Source: Enchytraeus crypticus
Taxonomy: Eukaryota; Annelida; Clitellata; Enchytraeida; Enchytraeidae
Assembly: GCA_905160935.1 (NCBI GenBank)
Contig: CAJHZI010000593.1
Span: forward strand, 1 to 64,000
Length of the DNA stretch: 64,000 bases
Direction: 5' to 3'
Position numbers and translations under genes: made by a program. The notes beneath the pieces are model-generated. The model had not been told where the DNA came from and searched no databases. It saw nothing but the letters and a program-made list of their open reading frames with translations. This document shows, one piece after another, positions 44,619-55,751 of this stretch. Position 1 is the stretch's first letter. Every line of letters starts with the position of its first letter.

Positions 44619-44796
44619 TAATGGTGATAGAGGTATAAATATAATAATAATAATACAAATTAAAATATAAGTATACAGCCTTAATCTATTTAATTTTTCT
44701 AATAATGATTTTACATTTCTCTCAAGTTTTGTTATTTCGCTGTTCATTTATTAGCTAACTGTTTAGTTGCTAGTTTACTATCAGCTAAGCAGTTAA

Positions 44797-45003
44797 CTAC
44801 TTAAACTGCTTAGTTATGTGTTCATTCATTTTCTTCATTGTATCTTGATTTCTCATAAATATCTTTTTAGCTCTATCACTTATTTCACAGTTTGTGGAAG
44901 GAACAATTACAGTCTTATTTCTAAATTCCATTAATCTTTTTTCATCGTACTTTCCTAAATTATCAACTTTATATCTTAGCTCTTCGTTTTCTTTCTCTAA
45001 CAT
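44797..45003 (-). CDS. small charged coiled-coil protein, element B
   Basis: 68 aa beginning MLEKENEELRYKVDNLGKY; no known family. It starts right where the next upstream frame (45195-45004) stops, so the two may be one gene divided by a stop codon. No counterpart in element A. Confidence 0.35.
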   Translation of the reverse strand: MLEKENEELRYKVDNLGKYDEKRLMEFRNKTVIVPSTNCEISDRAKKIFMRNQDTMKKMNEHITKQFK

Positions 45004-45195
45004 TTAATTATCACAGTCTACTAAGACTAATTGTTGAGTAACATAATTTAATGCCTTATGAGCTACATATTTATCTACAACTTCATTTTTAAAACCTTGT
45101 ATTTTATCCGCATCCGATAATTTATTCATTTCATTCAGTATGGGTTTTAAATCACTGGTCCATTTACTTTTTTTTTTTTTTTTTATTAAGTCCAT
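45004..45195 (-). CDS. small lysine-rich protein, element B
   Basis: 63 aa: a lysine run MDLIKKKKKSKWTSDL encoded by a poly-T tract, then a helical region. No family recognised. Directly abuts the following small frame. Confidence 0.35.
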   Translation of the reverse strand: MDLIKKKKKSKWTSDLKPILNEMNKLSDADKIQGFKNEVVDKYVAHKALNYVTQQLVLVDCDN

Positions 45196-45212
45196 TTATT
45201 AATAAAGAATTT

Positions 45213-45630
45213 TCACTGTTCATTAACTTGTAAATTAGCTAAACTAGTAACAACATCTGTTGTTCTGCCTAAGGCAGTATTAATCATTTCCTCTAGTTCC
45301 ACATCTTCATGGAAATTATCTGTTTTTCCCGCCTTAATTGGTTTTTGTTTCTTCTTCTTCGTCTCGATTGGTCCAGATTGGTCTGGTTTGGTCTGAAGTG
45401 GTCTAGATGGTTCTGGTTTGGTCTCAATTAATCGAGGTTTATACCCTAATTGTTTCAGACCGGTATTTAAGGTATTATGGCTTATATGATGGGTTATACA
45501 ATACTTTGATTTACTGGTCTTCTTGTCAATATTCATGTATTCATATAGAAAGCTTATAGCATGATCTCTATTCTTTATTAATTTTAATTCATTTAAATCT
45601 TTAGAAATGTTCTTTTTATTAGTCTGAGTA
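45213..45630 (-). CDS. unrecognised basic protein, element B
   Basis: The frame is open from about 45630 although its only ATG is at 45536. The N-terminal part HAISFLYEYM and HHISHNTLNTGLKQLG suggests a helix-turn-helix-like fold. The middle is a degenerate repeat with TKPEPSRP and TKPDQSGP, followed by a lysine run and an acidic C-terminus. No function can be given. Confidence 0.4.
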
Positions 45631-45822
45631 AAAGATCTGTTTATCCTTAAGATGTGTTGTCTGTCATCTTTGAGATGTGTTTATCCCTAACCTGTTGTAA
45701 TTTAGATCTTTCCCTTCTACATTCAGAGGGTAGATAAGATTTAATTGTAACATTAGATGTATTTATTTAGTTATTATATTTTACAGATCCCTAAAATCAG
45801 TAAAAGATGTGACTTTGAGTCA

Positions 45823-46138
45823 CTACAAATCAGAAAAAGTTCTGCGACAACAAAGTGGGAGATGTAACCATTCTGTAATGGTGTTAAAAGTCATCATCAT
45901 TATATAAAGACTCCTAAAGTTCCAAGCCATGGCAATCGAAACACCAACCCTTATCTTCACGCGTATATCCAACGACTTCTTCACTATTATAACAGATATT
46001 ACAAAACCTGTTCCAATACCACTCTGGATAAGGTTTATGCCGACCATATATATGATATATTAAATCGAGAGTATCAAACGCAAGTTTATCAGGATTAATT
46101 CCATTATCCACTAGGTACTCCAATAAGTCATCATCATC
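45823..46138 (-). CDS. small putative zinc-binding protein, element B
   Basis: The frame from about 46138 reads DLLEYLVDNGINPDKL, DLIYHIYGRHKPYPEW and then CNICYNSEEV...CFDCHGLEL, a CxxC...CxxCH pattern likely to bind zinc. It ends at the last hairpin module. No known family. Confidence 0.45.
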
Positions 46139-46149
46139 GTCTCATAAAT

Positions 46150-46426
46150 TACCTGCAAGTTTCATTAGTTATAATTTTCTCACGGATATATCTTGCAAGG
46201 CCCTCACTTCTTTGAAAGTAATTACTCGTTTTAACAAGCCATTAAGAAAAGCTTTGAATTTAGAGTTATAAGCTTGAAATCTAAAAGAGATAACTCTTGA
46301 TTTGCGTAAGTCGGGTATCCTAGTTTATACCGTCTCATTCATAGTACACAAAATTATATAAAAGAAAAAACATAGAACACTTTAATCTTGTTTATGCAGG
46401 AATTAAGAAAGATGTTAAGATTTATT
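46150..46426 (+). pseudogene. polB: element B DNA polymerase B, 5' part left of element C
   Basis: The stretch has stops and frameshifts but reads like a polymerase N-terminal region: ALTSLKVITRFNKPLRKALN, then EITLDLRKSG. Its last codons VYAGIKKDVKIY run into the TTTATT duplication. The same frame continues at 58893 (LILNDNHCDVISSP). The continuity shows that element C inserted into this gene. Confidence 0.6.
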
Positions 46427-47010
46427 AGTAGAAGGATATAGGGAGTACTAAGACGACCTGGAAATTGACCCCTAAGTGAATCAAGCGCTGACCCAGTTAA
46501 TCTGTCCACACACATGCTTGCCTGTACTAATTAGCCCGAAGTATTAGTGGATGTATGCGTCACGTGTGCACTAAAGTGGATGTTACTAATTAACCCGAGT
46601 AATTCGTTGAGCACTCACTCAGCAGGTCATGTGACAGCCAGATGTTACTAATTAGCCCGATGTGAACACTTATGTGGGTGTTACTAATTAACCGGAAGTA
46701 TCAATAGAGCAATTGTAGGTCAAACCAAGTTTTTGACAAACTAAATGATTCGTTGTTATTAAGAGGAGCAGGGGGTTCTAACCAGATGATTCACTGTATT
46801 ATAAATAATTAAACTATTTCATTCCGACTAATTGCGTAATAGTTACAGAAAAACTGAATAAAATGCGAGCTAACTTGCTTCAATCATTCATTCACACAAA
46901 AGTTTTCAACTTAATCGTCATGGTTGCTATTCAAATAAGTTATTATTTTATAACTTTTACTTTATTTTATTATAACTATTTTACGAGTTGCTGAACTTGT
47001 ACACATAATT
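46427..47010 (+). repeat. left terminal inverted repeat of element C
   Basis: About 585 bp match the reverse complement of ~58300-58886. Four or five copies of a short motif TTACTAATTARCCCGA (46535, 46589, 46647, 46681) lie in it. Near its inner end is a copy of the start of the PC4-like gene, including the ATG and the splice donor (ATTCAAATAAGT, with the donor GT changed to AT in this arm). Confidence 0.93.
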
Positions 47011-47059
47011 TAACTGTCCGAAATAATTTGTCGCCTTTGTAATAATATTTTTATTTGTT

Positions 47060-47270
47060 TTAAACACGCCCTCGTAATTTTAAACTAGATAAAAACACGC
47101 CCTCAAAGTGTTGTACTAGATAAAAACACTTTCTCCTAATTCTCTAGTTGATAAACTTTCATAATTTTAAACTTAATAGAAACATACCTTCATAATTTTA
47201 AACTTGGTAGAAACACATCCTCATAATCCTCTAGTTGATAAAACACACCCCCTAATTTCTAGTTTCTAAT
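47060..47270. repeat. degenerate ~40-bp repeats upstream of the polymerase of C
   Basis: Five to six diverged copies of AAACACGCCCTCRTAATTTT followed by AAACTAGATA or CTCTAGTTGATA. They lie between the terminal repeat and the TATA box, so a promoter-proximal regulatory role is possible. Confidence 0.65.
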
Positions 47271-47357
47271 TGACTCGAAGAATCAGAGCGCTCAGTAGAT
47301 CATATGAAACTAATTGTTCATCAATTTCGTTGCTATTAACCAGATGGTTTCTTGTCC

Positions 47358-47375
47358 ACTCTATAAAAACCACAA
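47358..47375 (+). promoter_or_regulatory. TATA box of the element C polymerase gene
   Basis: CTCTATAAAAACC lies ~165 bp upstream of the polymerase ATG and ~30 bp upstream of a perfect hairpin, so the transcript would begin about where the hairpin starts. Confidence 0.5.
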
Positions 47376-47399
47376 ACATTGTAAGTAGAGGTCATTCGC

Positions 47400-47463
47400 A
47401 AAGTTACCTTCCAGAGATTCTCTATCTACAGTAGTAGATAGAGAATCTCTGGAAGGTAACTTT
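47400..47463. repeat. perfect 30-bp hairpin
   Basis: The arms 47400-47429 and 47434-47463 are exact inverted copies (AAAGTTACCTTCCAGAGATT...) around the loop AGTA. A partial third copy (GGAAGGTAATTTTC) follows the right arm. It lies 70 bp upstream of the polymerase start codon. Confidence 0.95.
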
Positions 47464-47532
47464 GGAAGGTAATTTTCTTATGGCCTCTAGTATAATAATT
47501 AACTTTTTCTAAAATAGCAGCGTGAGAAAGCC

Positions 47533-48444
47533 ATGGATCAAACTGCGGGTGAAGAGCGACCCGAGACCCAGACGAGAGCTGCGGATGTCGAAAGCTCCGT
47601 AACTCAAAAGAGAGCTGCGGATGAGGAGACTCCTAACAAAGTCGAACACAAGAGAGCGCGTTTTTCGGAACCTACCGTCCCGTCAATGCGTCAAGCTCAT
47701 TCGACCGCTGATGATGACATTCAGTGGCTAGATCAAATACCAGCAACCGTGCAACCCGATCCATCATGCGATGATGGTATACCGCAGGGGCTCTCTCTAT
47801 TTGAGTTCGTGATGCGGGGATATGACCCCATCCTTTGGAAATGTAAGTATTTTAGTTTTACTAAAATTCTGCTATCTAAAAAAAATATCGTAATGTAATA
47901 TATATAACGAATCAATCTTTTACTATCTTTTTTTATCAGTCTCCTTTTATCAAACTTCTACAATCTTCTTATATCAATCTTCTACTGTTTCTATGTTACA
48001 GTATAATGTATATAACGTCTCCATATCATTACAAGGTATTTTCATAATGTAATTTATTTTAAATTCTGGTATCACAAATAGTTTTATGCTGCATTTTCTA
48101 AACAGGTCCTGAAGATGAACCGGCGTCAGTACCAAGCGATGATCCAAGTTCAGCTCCAGATATAAGTTCTACTTGTGGTAAGTGTAATTTTTTATAAAAA
48201 TATCTCTCTTGATAGTAACAGATTCATACTATTATTGTATACTAAAACATTATCTTCTTACTCTATTTCAATAAGCATATCTTACTTTCTACTGTCTTCT
48301 TTATCAATCTTTCATCTTCTTTTATCAGTCTTCTACTGGTCTTATGTTACTCTATAAGGTATATATTATATCTATATTAATCTACAGAGTATTTTAAAAT
48401 GTATTTTATTATAAATTCTGTTATCATAAATTATTTTATGCCAC

Positions 48445-48489
<45 letters not shown>

Positions 48490-51400
48490 GTCATGATGAT
48501 GAACCGACGCCACCACCAAGCTCTAATCCAAGTTCAGATTCAGAAACAAGTTCTACTTGTAGTAAGTGTGTTGTTTTATTTATTATAAATATAATTCTCT
48601 TGATAGTAACATATTCATACTACACTCTCTTCTTAATCTATTGCAATAAACACATCTAAGTATCTATTTACACTTTATTTATTTTTCATATCCTTTAAAA
48701 CGTTCTTAATCCGCAAGAATTTATTTTACAGATGACTGCCATTGCAATCTCCCCCCGGACAAAAGATATGTGTCCCCTGCGCCACCAAGATGTGGTGCAT
48801 CTCCTGCAGGCGTAAGCTAAGAGAAGCCTGCTTCAACCTTTGGTCAAAGATCTGCAAACGTTGTGAAAATAAACTGATACAGCGAGGTGGTGGTGGTTCG
48901 TCAGCCCCTATCACCACATTGAGAACTTACTCCCTTTCACCATTTAGTGAACAGGAAGGATTGCGAGATGGCATAGAGACTAGACGTGGTGCTATCGAAC
49001 AAATCTTGCAGCTGGATGTAGACATGCATGGGTATGAGTGCTATAAAAATTAAACTAATAAAGTCTCATTTTCCAACAATTCTTTTAATATATTATCAGT
49101 AAACTGTATTTATGTCTTAAATCTTTAAATATGAACTATACAATCCATACTTCTTTTAATATATCAGTTAAACTCTAATAGTACAGTACGTAACTTTAGA
49201 TAATATGTAACGTACTTATAATTTTATTTTTACAGCCCCATGAAGTGGTACCTCTCGAGCCAAGTTGATCTATATCGTCCAATAGGGGATGGCGCAGAGT
49301 CCACTACAAATGCAAATTTTACATCAAATGTGGAACGTCTCCTGCTTCCTAGCGAAATTGGTAATCATATCTATGACGCAGGAGCCAAGTTGAACGAAAT
49401 GCTCGAAAGATTCACTACGATGGGGTCTGGTTGGATACTGGATCACGTGGGTGACGTTATTGTAAAAGTAGCATCGTATAACCCTATAGCCGCCTCCTCG
49501 TATCTGCCAACACCAAAATTTATTAGAAACAAAAAAGCCACCATTAATATAAAAAATCTTGATGATGAAAAGTGCTTTTTGTATTGTCTGGCCGCTGCGG
49601 TGTATGTGATCCCAGAAAATGAAAACAAAAATAAACGAATTTTTCAGCTCGAACGCCCTAACCACTACAGGTCCCACCTTCACTAATTTAATGTAACCGG
49701 TTTCGATTTCCCCGTACGCATAGATCAGATCTCTAAATTCGAAAAGCAAAATCCTGAAATAAGTATCGGCATACTGAGCTACATTGAAGATGAAGATGAA
49801 TGTATTCTAGCACAAATTTACATGAGCAAACACCAAGACCGCCTGCACCACGTTAACCTCCTTCTCTTAACTGATATAGACCAAAACGGCAGTCCACAAA
49901 GACATTATATTTTAATAAAAACTTTAGGTAGACTATTTTATGATATAAAAGACGGACATCACACTGTTTTCCCCTGTAGATACTGTCTACACCGCTTTTC
50001 CTCCGAAAAATTCCAAATTGCACATCAGCGAGACTGCGGGACGAAACCTGCTCTAGCCATATCCTGTCCTCCCAGCGCTCCCATGCCGCAGACAGAGGCT
50101 GAAAAGGCCGAGCACGAGTCGTTGATGATGACTCTGGAGAAGAAGGCTGAGAGGTTAGAAGAGGTAAACGGGTCTGAACGCAGTTTCGTTGAGGGTCTGA
50201 TCGAAGAGCCTAAGGAGGAAGAACTTCCAAATATTTTAAAATTTACAGCTAGCTACTCAAAAACAATTTAAAGTCCCTTTTGTATTATACTGTGATTTTG
50301 AATTATTTATAACAAATCAAGATGAAATACATACACCCAGCGGCTTCTGCATACTACGTGTATGTATGTATGAAAACGTAGAGTACACAAAAACATACAC
50401 GTATAGCGGAGAAAATGTGATGGAGAATTTTTACGCCAAGCTGCCCGAAATTGATGGGGAAATTTCTAAAATATTAAATGAAAATGTCTCAATGAATGAA
50501 ATGAGCGGCGACCAAGTTCGCCAGTTTCATGAGACTGATGTCTGTTTCCTCTGCCAGGAGACTTTTGCAAAGAAGGTAAGACATCACGATCATGTTACTG
50601 GTAACTTTATCGCCGCTTGTTGTAATAAATGCAATCTTCAATTGAAACCTCGTAAATTTAATTCGACTGGCTGGGACAAGCCGAAGAAATCAGCACTATA
50701 TATGGAAGAGATACCCGGGGAAGGATACTATGCAGACGATAGTGAGGCTGATGAGAAAGAGAAGTTGAGCTACTTTGTCCCTGTCATCTTTCACAATTCC
50801 AAAAACTACGACACTCACCACTTTTTAAAATTTTTGCAATCCAATTCCCTAGCCAAAATGAACGAAATTAGAGTCATCGCGACAAATTCCGAAAAATTCA
50901 TAGCAGTCCAAGTCGGCAATCTTAGAATCTTAGACTCTTGGCAATTCCTTCCCGGTTCCCTTGATTCTTTGGTAGAAAGTTTAAAGAAAGACGACGAAGA
51001 AAAGTTTGTCCATACCAAACGTCACTTTTCAAACCCAAATGAAAGATCTCTTATCTTGAGGAAAGGAGTCTATCCCTATGAATACATGAGTTCTAGGGAT
51101 AAATTCCACGACTCTCAACTACCTCCAATCCAGAAATTTTACAGCAAATTGAGAGAATCAGAGTATTCGAAAGAAGATTACGAACACGCCCAGTCAGTTT
51201 GGAAAGCGTTTGGTTTGAAGGATATGCAAGAGTCTCATGATCTGTACCTTCTTACCGACGTCCTTCTACTGGCTGACGTGTTTGAAAATTTTCGAACATT
51301 CTCGATAACAAATTAGGATCTTGATCCTGCTCACTACTACGCAAGCCCCGGACTATCTTTTGACGCTTCCTTAAAAATGACAGAGGCAAAGATTGAGTTA

Positions 51401-52531
51401 TTAACAGAGCCGGATCATCTTCTCTTTTTCCAGTCGGCTCTCCGCGGAGGCGTATCTATCATTACGCATAGATACGCTGAAGCTAATAACCCAAGTCTGC
51501 AGAGCTACGATCCTCGGGTAGCCCACTCGTACATACATTACTACGACGCGTAAACCAGTACGGGTGGGCAATGTCTCAGCCCCTCCCCACTGGAAAGTTT
51601 ACATTTTTAACAAGGAGAGAAGTTGAGGCAAAAAATTTCGCGCAGATCCCAGAGGACATTGATTTTAACACAGCCCAGCGTCAAAATGCCAAGTCCCCCT
51701 CAGAAAAGAACTTTTTTAAATTTTTAAATAATGCCATTTTTGGAAAAACAATGCAGAATTTAAGAAAACAGACCAATATTAAATTTTGCGTATCGGATAA
51801 ACAGGCAAGGAATTTGGTCGCCAAACCCAATTATCAGTCTTTTCACAAAATAAATGATTCTCTCGTAGCCGTGCAAATGAAACAAGTGCACGTCTTCTGG
51901 GATAAACCGACATTCACCGGTGCCTGTATTTTAAACCTATCTAAACTACATCTTTTCAAATTCCACTACGATGTGATAAAGGAGAGATACGGCAACAAGG
52001 CTCAACCCTTGTTCACAGACACCGACTCGCTCTGCTATCACATCGTAACGGACGACTTGTACAATGACATGAAAGGGTTTGTAGATCACATGGACACCTC
52101 CAATTTCCCTCCCTCCAACCCTTGTTTTAGCAAAGTAAATGATAGAAAATTGGGATTTTTTAAAGACGAGTGCGAAGTGCTGCAACCACTCGCGCTTGTA
52201 GGTTTAAGTTCGAAAATGTATAGCCTCCTGCTCCCAAACGGAAACAAGTCCACTGCGAAAGGAATTCAGAACTCGTTTCGTAAAAAAACACATAACGCAC
52301 GAAACTTTTGTCGGTAGTCTCGTGCAACAAACGAAAACGAGAGCTGAATTCTGCAGCATTCGCAGTAAGGACCACGTTATACGAACTCAAACTTTGACAA
52401 AAGACGGACTGAATCCCTTCGACGACAAACGCTACATTCTCCCCGACGGATACAGGACTTATGCATACGGACATATAAAAATTTCATTCCAAGCACTTTT
52501 CATCTTCTCAACATTAGGAAATATTGTTTAA
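47533..52531 (+). pseudogene. polB: element C protein-primed type-B DNA polymerase with introns
   Basis: Exons 47533-47842, 48106-48177, 48490-48561, 48732-49031 and 49236 onward join in matching phases, apart from a frameshift in a C6 run near 48752. Exons 2 and 3 are both 72 nt and encode related acidic serine/proline segments. Exon 4 has a cysteine cluster (CVPCATKMWCISC). The body has exonuclease motifs YCDFE and NSKNYDTHHF, an HNH/endonuclease-VII-like insert (CFLCQET...VRHHDHVTGNF), motif B NNAIFGKTMQN and motif C FTDTDS. Motif A (YYDA) is broken by a frameshift near 51553. Other lesions: TAA at 49684 and frameshifts near 50262, 51317 and 52312. Length and catalytic motifs are otherwise complete. 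Confidence 0.88.
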
Positions 52532-52830
52532 TAGAGCAAATTGGAAATATTGTACATAGAGACTGCTGTATAAAACTTTTTAAATATTGTAAATAGAGAC
52601 TGTAATTAGATATTGATGGTGGCTTCCATGTAAATAGAGACTATTGTAAATATTTTAAATATAGACTTTTGTAAATATTAGAAATAGTCACTAAAGACTT
52701 TATTGCATATGTGTAGAGTCATAAAGACTCGTGTTGGTTAACAAGATATCATCTTAGAAAATGACTTGTGTGTTTCTATAAAAACTCTAACAATTACACG
52801 TTTAACGTCAGTCGCTTTCATCTATCAAAC

Positions 52831-53432
52831 ATGCAACATCCATTTACGGCTGTGATATCGAGTTCCACCGGCTGCGGGAAGACCCAATTTACGCTAAAGC
52901 TAATTCAAAACGCGAACGAGATAATAACTCCATCTCCTCAGGCAATTGTATGATGTTATGGAGTCTACCAAGATGTATTCAACTCCATTGAAAATGTCCG
53001 TTTCATCGAAGGCTTACCTGACATAAACGAATTTGACGGTACAAAGCGCGTCTTGCTCGTAATGGACGATCTGATGCATGAAGCAAATGAAAAAGTTGCA
53101 CAAATATTCACAAAAGGCAGTCATCACAGAAACATTTCGATACTATTTCTAACACAAAACATATTTCACAGCCCTAAACAAACAGAACCATGAACCTCAA
53201 CACGCACTACATAGTGCTCTTCAAAAACCCAAGAGATGTAGGACAAGTCGCTATATTAGGCAGGCAGATGTTTGCAAAAGGCAAGTTTTTGGAAGATGCA
53301 TTTAAAGATGCTACATCCAAGCCTTACGGTTATCTATTTATCGATCTAAAACCCAACAAAGATGAACACTTGAGAGTAACAACAAACATTTTTTCAGACG
53401 AGGCTCCGCAATTCGTCTACGTGCCTAAATAA
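52831..53432 (+). pseudogene. element C packaging ATPase
   Basis: The start MQHPFTAVISSSTGCGKT is at 52831 with Walker A; Walker B is in LLVMDDLMHE. One in-frame TGA near 52951 and a frameshift near 53190 break it. The last part is intact (NPRDVGQVAILGRQM...YGYLFIDLKP). Length ~200 aa is normal for an A32-type Polinton ATPase. It is distinct in sequence from those of A and B. Confidence 0.85.
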
Positions 53433-53487
53433 AAGTCCAGTTATCCTCACCAATCTTTCATTCCAGTTAGGATGTCGAACGAGGAAC

Positions 53488-53823
53488 ATGTCTCGTAGAA
53501 TTAGAGAGAACGCTCAGACTTTGAGGTTACTGAATAGATCTAGCGAGTCGCAGAGAAAGAGTTGGCTGAAAAGATATTTAGATAGGGACTTTGTAAATTG
53601 CGTGTGCGAGTGCGCACAAAATTTGCTGCACGGTAAAGTTCCGTTGAATAAAAAGCAAAAGCTTGCCTTAGTTCGTCGAAAAAAGATTCTGCGCGAACTC
53701 GTTAAACGCAGAGTTAGTTTAACTAGAAAAAAGAGAATCATTCAGACTGGCGGATTTCTAGGAGCCTTGCTAGGTCCCATTGTTTCTATACTGAGAGGCC
53801 TGCTTGGCTGTAACAGCTCGTGA
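53488..53823 (+). CDS. pX-like basic protein with hydrophobic C-terminus, element C
   Basis: An intact 111-aa frame. It has a basic helical body (VPLNKKQKLALVRRKKIL, VKRRVSLTRKKRIIQ), then GGFLGALLGPIVSILRGLLG. The glycine-glycine hydrophobic tail recurs in Polinton and adintovirus proteins compared with adenovirus pX. It may be cut by the viral protease near GGFL. Its TGA overlaps the next ATG (TGATGG). Confidence 0.65.
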   Translation: MSRRIRENAQTLRLLNRSSESQRKSWLKRYLDRDFVNCVCECAQNLLHGKVPLNKKQKLALVRRKKILRELVKRRVSLTRKKRIIQTGGFLGALLGPIVSILRGLLGCNSS

Positions 53824-54420
53824 TGGAACATGCAAAGAAATTTGTATTGCTTGATCCGACAATGTACGCGCGAATGCAAGCTGCAGCTACACCCATCAAT
53901 ACGCAGAATAGGAGTTCTCAAATGGATATGACAGTCTAAGATATATTAGAAGGCGACGAACCTGACGATGTAAAAGCGAAGCATTACACTATGGCGCTAA
54001 ATAAATTTCGCTCGCGCGAATCCGTAAAGCGCAACGAGATGGAGGAAGGTGAAATCTTAGAGTCTATTCCCGCAAGCTCGAGACATAGAGCAAAGAAATT
54101 GCTACGCATAGTAAAGGAAAGCCCACATCTCGCATGGAATGAACGCGGCGAATTGATATATAACCAGTCGCCCATATTCGGATCTAACATCGTCGAGCTA
54201 TTTAACGATATTCTAAGTCAGAAAAAAGTAGAGCAGCTGCTTGGGTGGTTAGAATTTTCTAGAGGATTGGCCGAATCGTCGGAAATCAACAAAGAACTCG
54301 TCTCCAACTACGCGAGTTGGAAAGTTATAAGTCGAAGAAAACAGCCTATACTATCAGTTGTAATTCCACCTCCGGTGGAGAGAAGGCCGAGAAATATTGA
54401 AAGGACGAGCGAGCGTAGAT
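53823..54420 (+). pseudogene. conserved Polinton protein of unknown function, element C
   Basis: It starts MEHAKKFVLLDPTMYARM at 53823, overlapping the previous stop. One in-frame TAA at 53937 follows DMTV; the same frame then continues (DILEGDEPDDVKAKHY, ALNKFR, NQSPIFGSNIVELFNDIL, then LGWLEFSRGL). This block order is common in animal Polintons; the role is not known to me. The true end is unclear because the frame reads on over the integrase start. Confidence 0.6.
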
Positions 54421-55476
54421 CTGCGAGAAGACAAGAAGTTGGGAAGAATATTAGCAATGGAAATCGCGTACTATACCCCCGAAGCTGCCGGGAGTTATAC
54501 TTCTGTCAAAAACTTGGCGAAATATTCTTCAAGTGCTTTGAAAGAGGTGCGCCAGTTTCTCGAAGGACAGGATGCGTACACCTTGCACAAACTGATTCGT
54601 CGCAAGTTTCCACGGCGTAAAACAATTTCTTTCGCAATAGATCGAATATGGCAGTTGGATTTGGCAGTTTTGACCAGCATTTCGCGTCACAACGACAACT
54701 ACAAATTTATCTTGACTTGCATAGACTGTTACAGTCGTTATGCATTTGCCGCGGCGGTTAAAAATAAGACTGCGCCCGAAGTAAAGTCTGCCTTCGAAAA
54801 GATTTTACAGGAAAGCGACATATGTCCTACCTACGTGCAAACGGACAAAGGGAGAGAATTTCTCAACGCTATTTTCCTCTCCTTTCTGAAGCAACGTTCT
54901 ATAGTACATTATACTAGCGAAAATAATGACATTAAATGCGCTCTAGTCGAACGCTTTAATAGAACGTTGAAAAGTAAAATGTGGAAATATTTTACTCGTG
55001 TAAAATCTCTACGTTTCATCGAAGTTCTTCCCAAACTCGTACAGTCGTATAATGATACTTATCACACGAATATAAAAATGGATCCCAGCGAGATGGATAA
55101 TCATTATCAAAGCGACACTGAAGAAAGAAGGACTAGTAAGGAGTGGAAATTTAAAGTCGGAGACAACGTTCGCATAAGTAGACGGTTAGAAGCGTTTCGC
55201 AAGGGATACTAAGGTGGATGGTCAAAAGAAGTTTTCGTAGTCAGATTCCGCTATCCGACAGAGCCACCTACTTATGCACTCAAAGACTACTCTGGAGAAG
55301 AAATCAGGGGAAAATTTTATGCTGAAGAGCTGCAAAGAGTTGAAAAAGATCCGTCATTATTGGAAGTTGAGAGAATTTTAAGAACTAAAACGAGAAAGGG
55401 AAAGAAACAATACTTTGTTCGTTGGGTTGGATACGATTCTAAACACGACACTTGGGTAGATGAACTAGTTATGTGA
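54397..55476 (+). pseudogene. int: element C integrase with chromodomain
   Basis: The start lies somewhere in 54397-54460 (the ATG at 54460 begins MEIAYYTPEA). The catalytic acids are in WQLDLAVLTS, QTDKGREFL and CALVERFNRTL. The SH3-like segment reads KVGDNVRISR. The chromodomain reads LEVERILRTK and YFVRWVGYDSKHDTWVDE. A single TAA at 55210 interrupts between AFRKGY and GGWSKE. The stop TGA overlaps the next ATG (TGATG). Confidence 0.9.
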
Positions 55477-55751
55477 TGAGCGATACTGGTAGCAGCAGAT
55501 GGACTTTGTGCCGACAAGAAGTTCCTAGTCGCGAAGTTATATTTTTTGCACAAATCGGCATATTATACATCATAATTTGTGTTTCGCTTGCAAACTTATC
55601 GTTGGGAGTTGGTAATCAAGCTCTGGGGTCATCCCTCTTGGGCGCGTCTTTGGGATATTTGCTACCCGCTCCGAAAGTTGGAAAGAAGCGCTATGTCTCA
55701 TTTTTACCTAACGTTGCCGAGCAACAGCTCGATGAGGTATTATCCAGATAA
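55476..55751 (+). CDS. small membrane protein, element C
   Basis: The ATG at 55476 overlaps the integrase stop. After an N-terminal REVIFFAQIG, the segment ILYIIICVSLANLSLG is a clear membrane helix, followed by SLLGASLGYLLPAPK. This small membrane protein between integrase and penton genes recurs in animal Polintons. The last ~20 codons overlap the penton gene in another frame. Confidence 0.6.
   Translation: MSDTGSSRWTLCRQEVPSREVIFFAQIGILYIIICVSLANLSLGVGNQALGSSLLGASLGYLLPAPKVGKKRYVSFLPNVAEQQLDEVLSR

Noticed and set aside
49324-49749. 141-aa minus-strand frame and others opposite the polymerase of C
   Set aside because: They are shadows of the polymerase exon, which has clear family motifs.
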